The position numbers and the translations under genes are program-made. From positions 1 to 64,000 of the forward strand of contig CAYXGW010000016.1 of assembly GCA_964464595.1 (NCBI GenBank): a stretch of DNA of 64,000 bases. Direction: 5' to 3'. Positions 63,402 through 64,000 of the stretch are shown here, piece after piece. Numbering within the stretch: the stretch's first letter is position 1; each line of letters starts with the position of its first letter. The notes under the pieces are model-generated. The model saw nothing but the letters and a program-made list of their open reading frames with translations, did no database searches and was not told the DNA's origin. The stretch comes from JADFJB01 sp964464595 (lineage in GTDB: Bacteria; Zhuqueibacterota; JdFR-76; DREG01).

Positions 63402-63803
63402 CTACCATTCTTCTAAGTCGACATTCTTAAAATCTTCAGAAACTTCTCTGAGATCACTTAAGAAAAGCTTATCCTTCATTGCATTTTTAAGTTCATTTAT
63501 TTTGTTATTATAGTTGGAGTTCTTTGTTTCTCTCCTTTTATTTAATTCCTCTTTTAATTCTTGTGTTGTATAAACATTTCCTTTTTCCACATCAGATAGT
63601 CCTCTATTTATTGATTCTATAAATGATTTCTTATGTATTAATTCATCATATTCAGAAGGTGAGATTAATACGCCCGCAGGTCTGCCATTCTGGGTAATCA
63701 CTAACGGATGTCCTGTTTTATTGATTTTCCTCAGCCATTTTGATAGACTGGTCTTAAATTCACCAATTGGGATAATATCATCCGAGACATGAAGAGTTTT
63801 CAT
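63402..63803 (-). CDS. Phd/YefM-type antitoxin
   Basis: A 133-residue protein whose first 60 residues have the Phd/YefM DNA-binding fold: IIPIGEFKTSLSKWLRKINK, then HPLVITQNGRPAGVLISPSE. The rest is a long charged, helical toxin-neutralising tail, longer than in typical YefM (about 85 residues). It precedes the PemK/MazF toxin. The combination of a Phd-type antitoxin with a MazF-type toxin is a hybrid pair. Confidence 0.88.
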   Translation of the reverse strand: MKTLHVSDDIIPIGEFKTSLSKWLRKINKTGHPLVITQNGRPAGVLISPSEYDELIHKKSFIESINRGLSDVEKGNVYTTQELKEELNKRRETKNSNYNNKINELKNAMKDKLFLSDLREVSEDFKNVDLEEW

Positions 63804-64000
63804 CTATAGCTCCATATTTAAGTCATAAATCAGATCTAAATATAGACTCGTTTTTAAACCTATGCAAGGACATTTTAATTATAATCTGAAACGCCGGACC
63901 ACCGCTATTCGGTTGTTTAAGTAAGCTTTGCCAACCGGATTTTTTAGATCCGGGTTTAATCGTAGAACTTAGAAGAATTGTAGCAAAAAGTACAAAATCA
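63804..64000. other. Upstream region of the toxin-antitoxin operon
   Basis: No gene seen. It should contain the promoter of the antitoxin-toxin operon. A small dyad (CGGTTG...CAACCG) followed by GATTTTTT at 63913-63946 could be a terminator for plus-strand transcription, but no plus-strand gene precedes it within the window. Confidence 0.35.

Noticed and set aside
1..64000. CRISPR arrays, rRNA genes and a replication origin
   Set aside because: No regularly spaced short repeats, rRNA sequence or dnaA-type box cluster was found on reading.

Overview
The window looks like a chromosome segment of a Gram-negative bacterium of the FCB group (Calditrichota/KSB1/Ignavibacteria-like). Two predicted secreted proteins end in the 'NYPNPFNP...' type C-terminal sorting/FlgD-like domain. 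There is also a GWxTD protein, a DUF6503-type protein, several lipoproteins, a TolC-type outer-membrane factor and a secreted DPP-IV-type peptidase. This assignment is inference from gene content. The sequence is a draft: exactly 100 N at 25072-25171 mark a scaffold gap.

Layout. (1) 1-3.2 kb: small membrane and hypothetical proteins, and an XRE regulator divergent from a small ORF over a perfect 9-bp-arm palindrome, the pair flanked by ~62-bp imperfect direct repeats. (2) 3.19-35.96 kb: a probable genomic island. A 30-bp perfect direct repeat of the 3' end of tRNA-Lys(CTT) lies at 3186-3215 and 35931-35960. The repeat orientation, and a Rho-independent terminator stranded next to the distal copy, fit integration into the tRNA gene. 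Every recognised gene inside is on the minus strand. (3) 36.2-49.3 kb: ordinary chromosomal genes (PAS protein, amidohydrolase, DUF6503, GWxTD, beta-lactamase-type hydrolase, gamma-glutamyltransferase, two SDR proteins). (4) 49.4-59 kb: a DUF4956 / HlyD-beta-propeller / TolC / VTC polyphosphate-polymerase / lamin-tail cassette and a secreted PEP/pyruvate-binding protein. (5) 59-64 kb: decayed genes with a MITE-like element, DPP-IV-type peptidase, SnoaL-like lipoprotein and a PemK/MazF-Phd toxin-antitoxin pair.

The island carries what looks like an undescribed polyketide/polyunsaturated-lipid pathway. Its core is a 2294-residue synthase with the order hot-dog thioesterase, AT, KS, degenerate KS (chain-length-factor-like), KR, DH. 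It is followed by an overlapping Sfp-type PPTase and an ACP-SDR fusion whose ACP core lies inside the scaffold gap. Downstream come a lipoprotein, an ASPIC/UnbV protein and a DUF1702 protein; the last two families are known accessories of enediyne PKS cassettes. Then come a flavin-dependent halogenase-like protein, a fatty-acid desaturase, catalase-like proteins, two RoxA-like dihaem c-type oxygenases/peroxidases, an ALO-type FAD oxidase and a flavin reductase that could feed the halogenase. A plausible reading is that an iterative synthase makes an unsaturated chain which is then desaturated, halogenated and oxidised at the membrane or in the periplasm; the product is unknown.

The island also shows internal duplication: two RoxA-like paralogues plus a third C-terminal scrap, a copied desaturase tail fused to a peroxidase-like remnant, and paired small membrane proteins. 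Outside the island, five otherwise recognisable genes are broken by one in-frame stop or one single-base shift, which could be real decay or assembly error.
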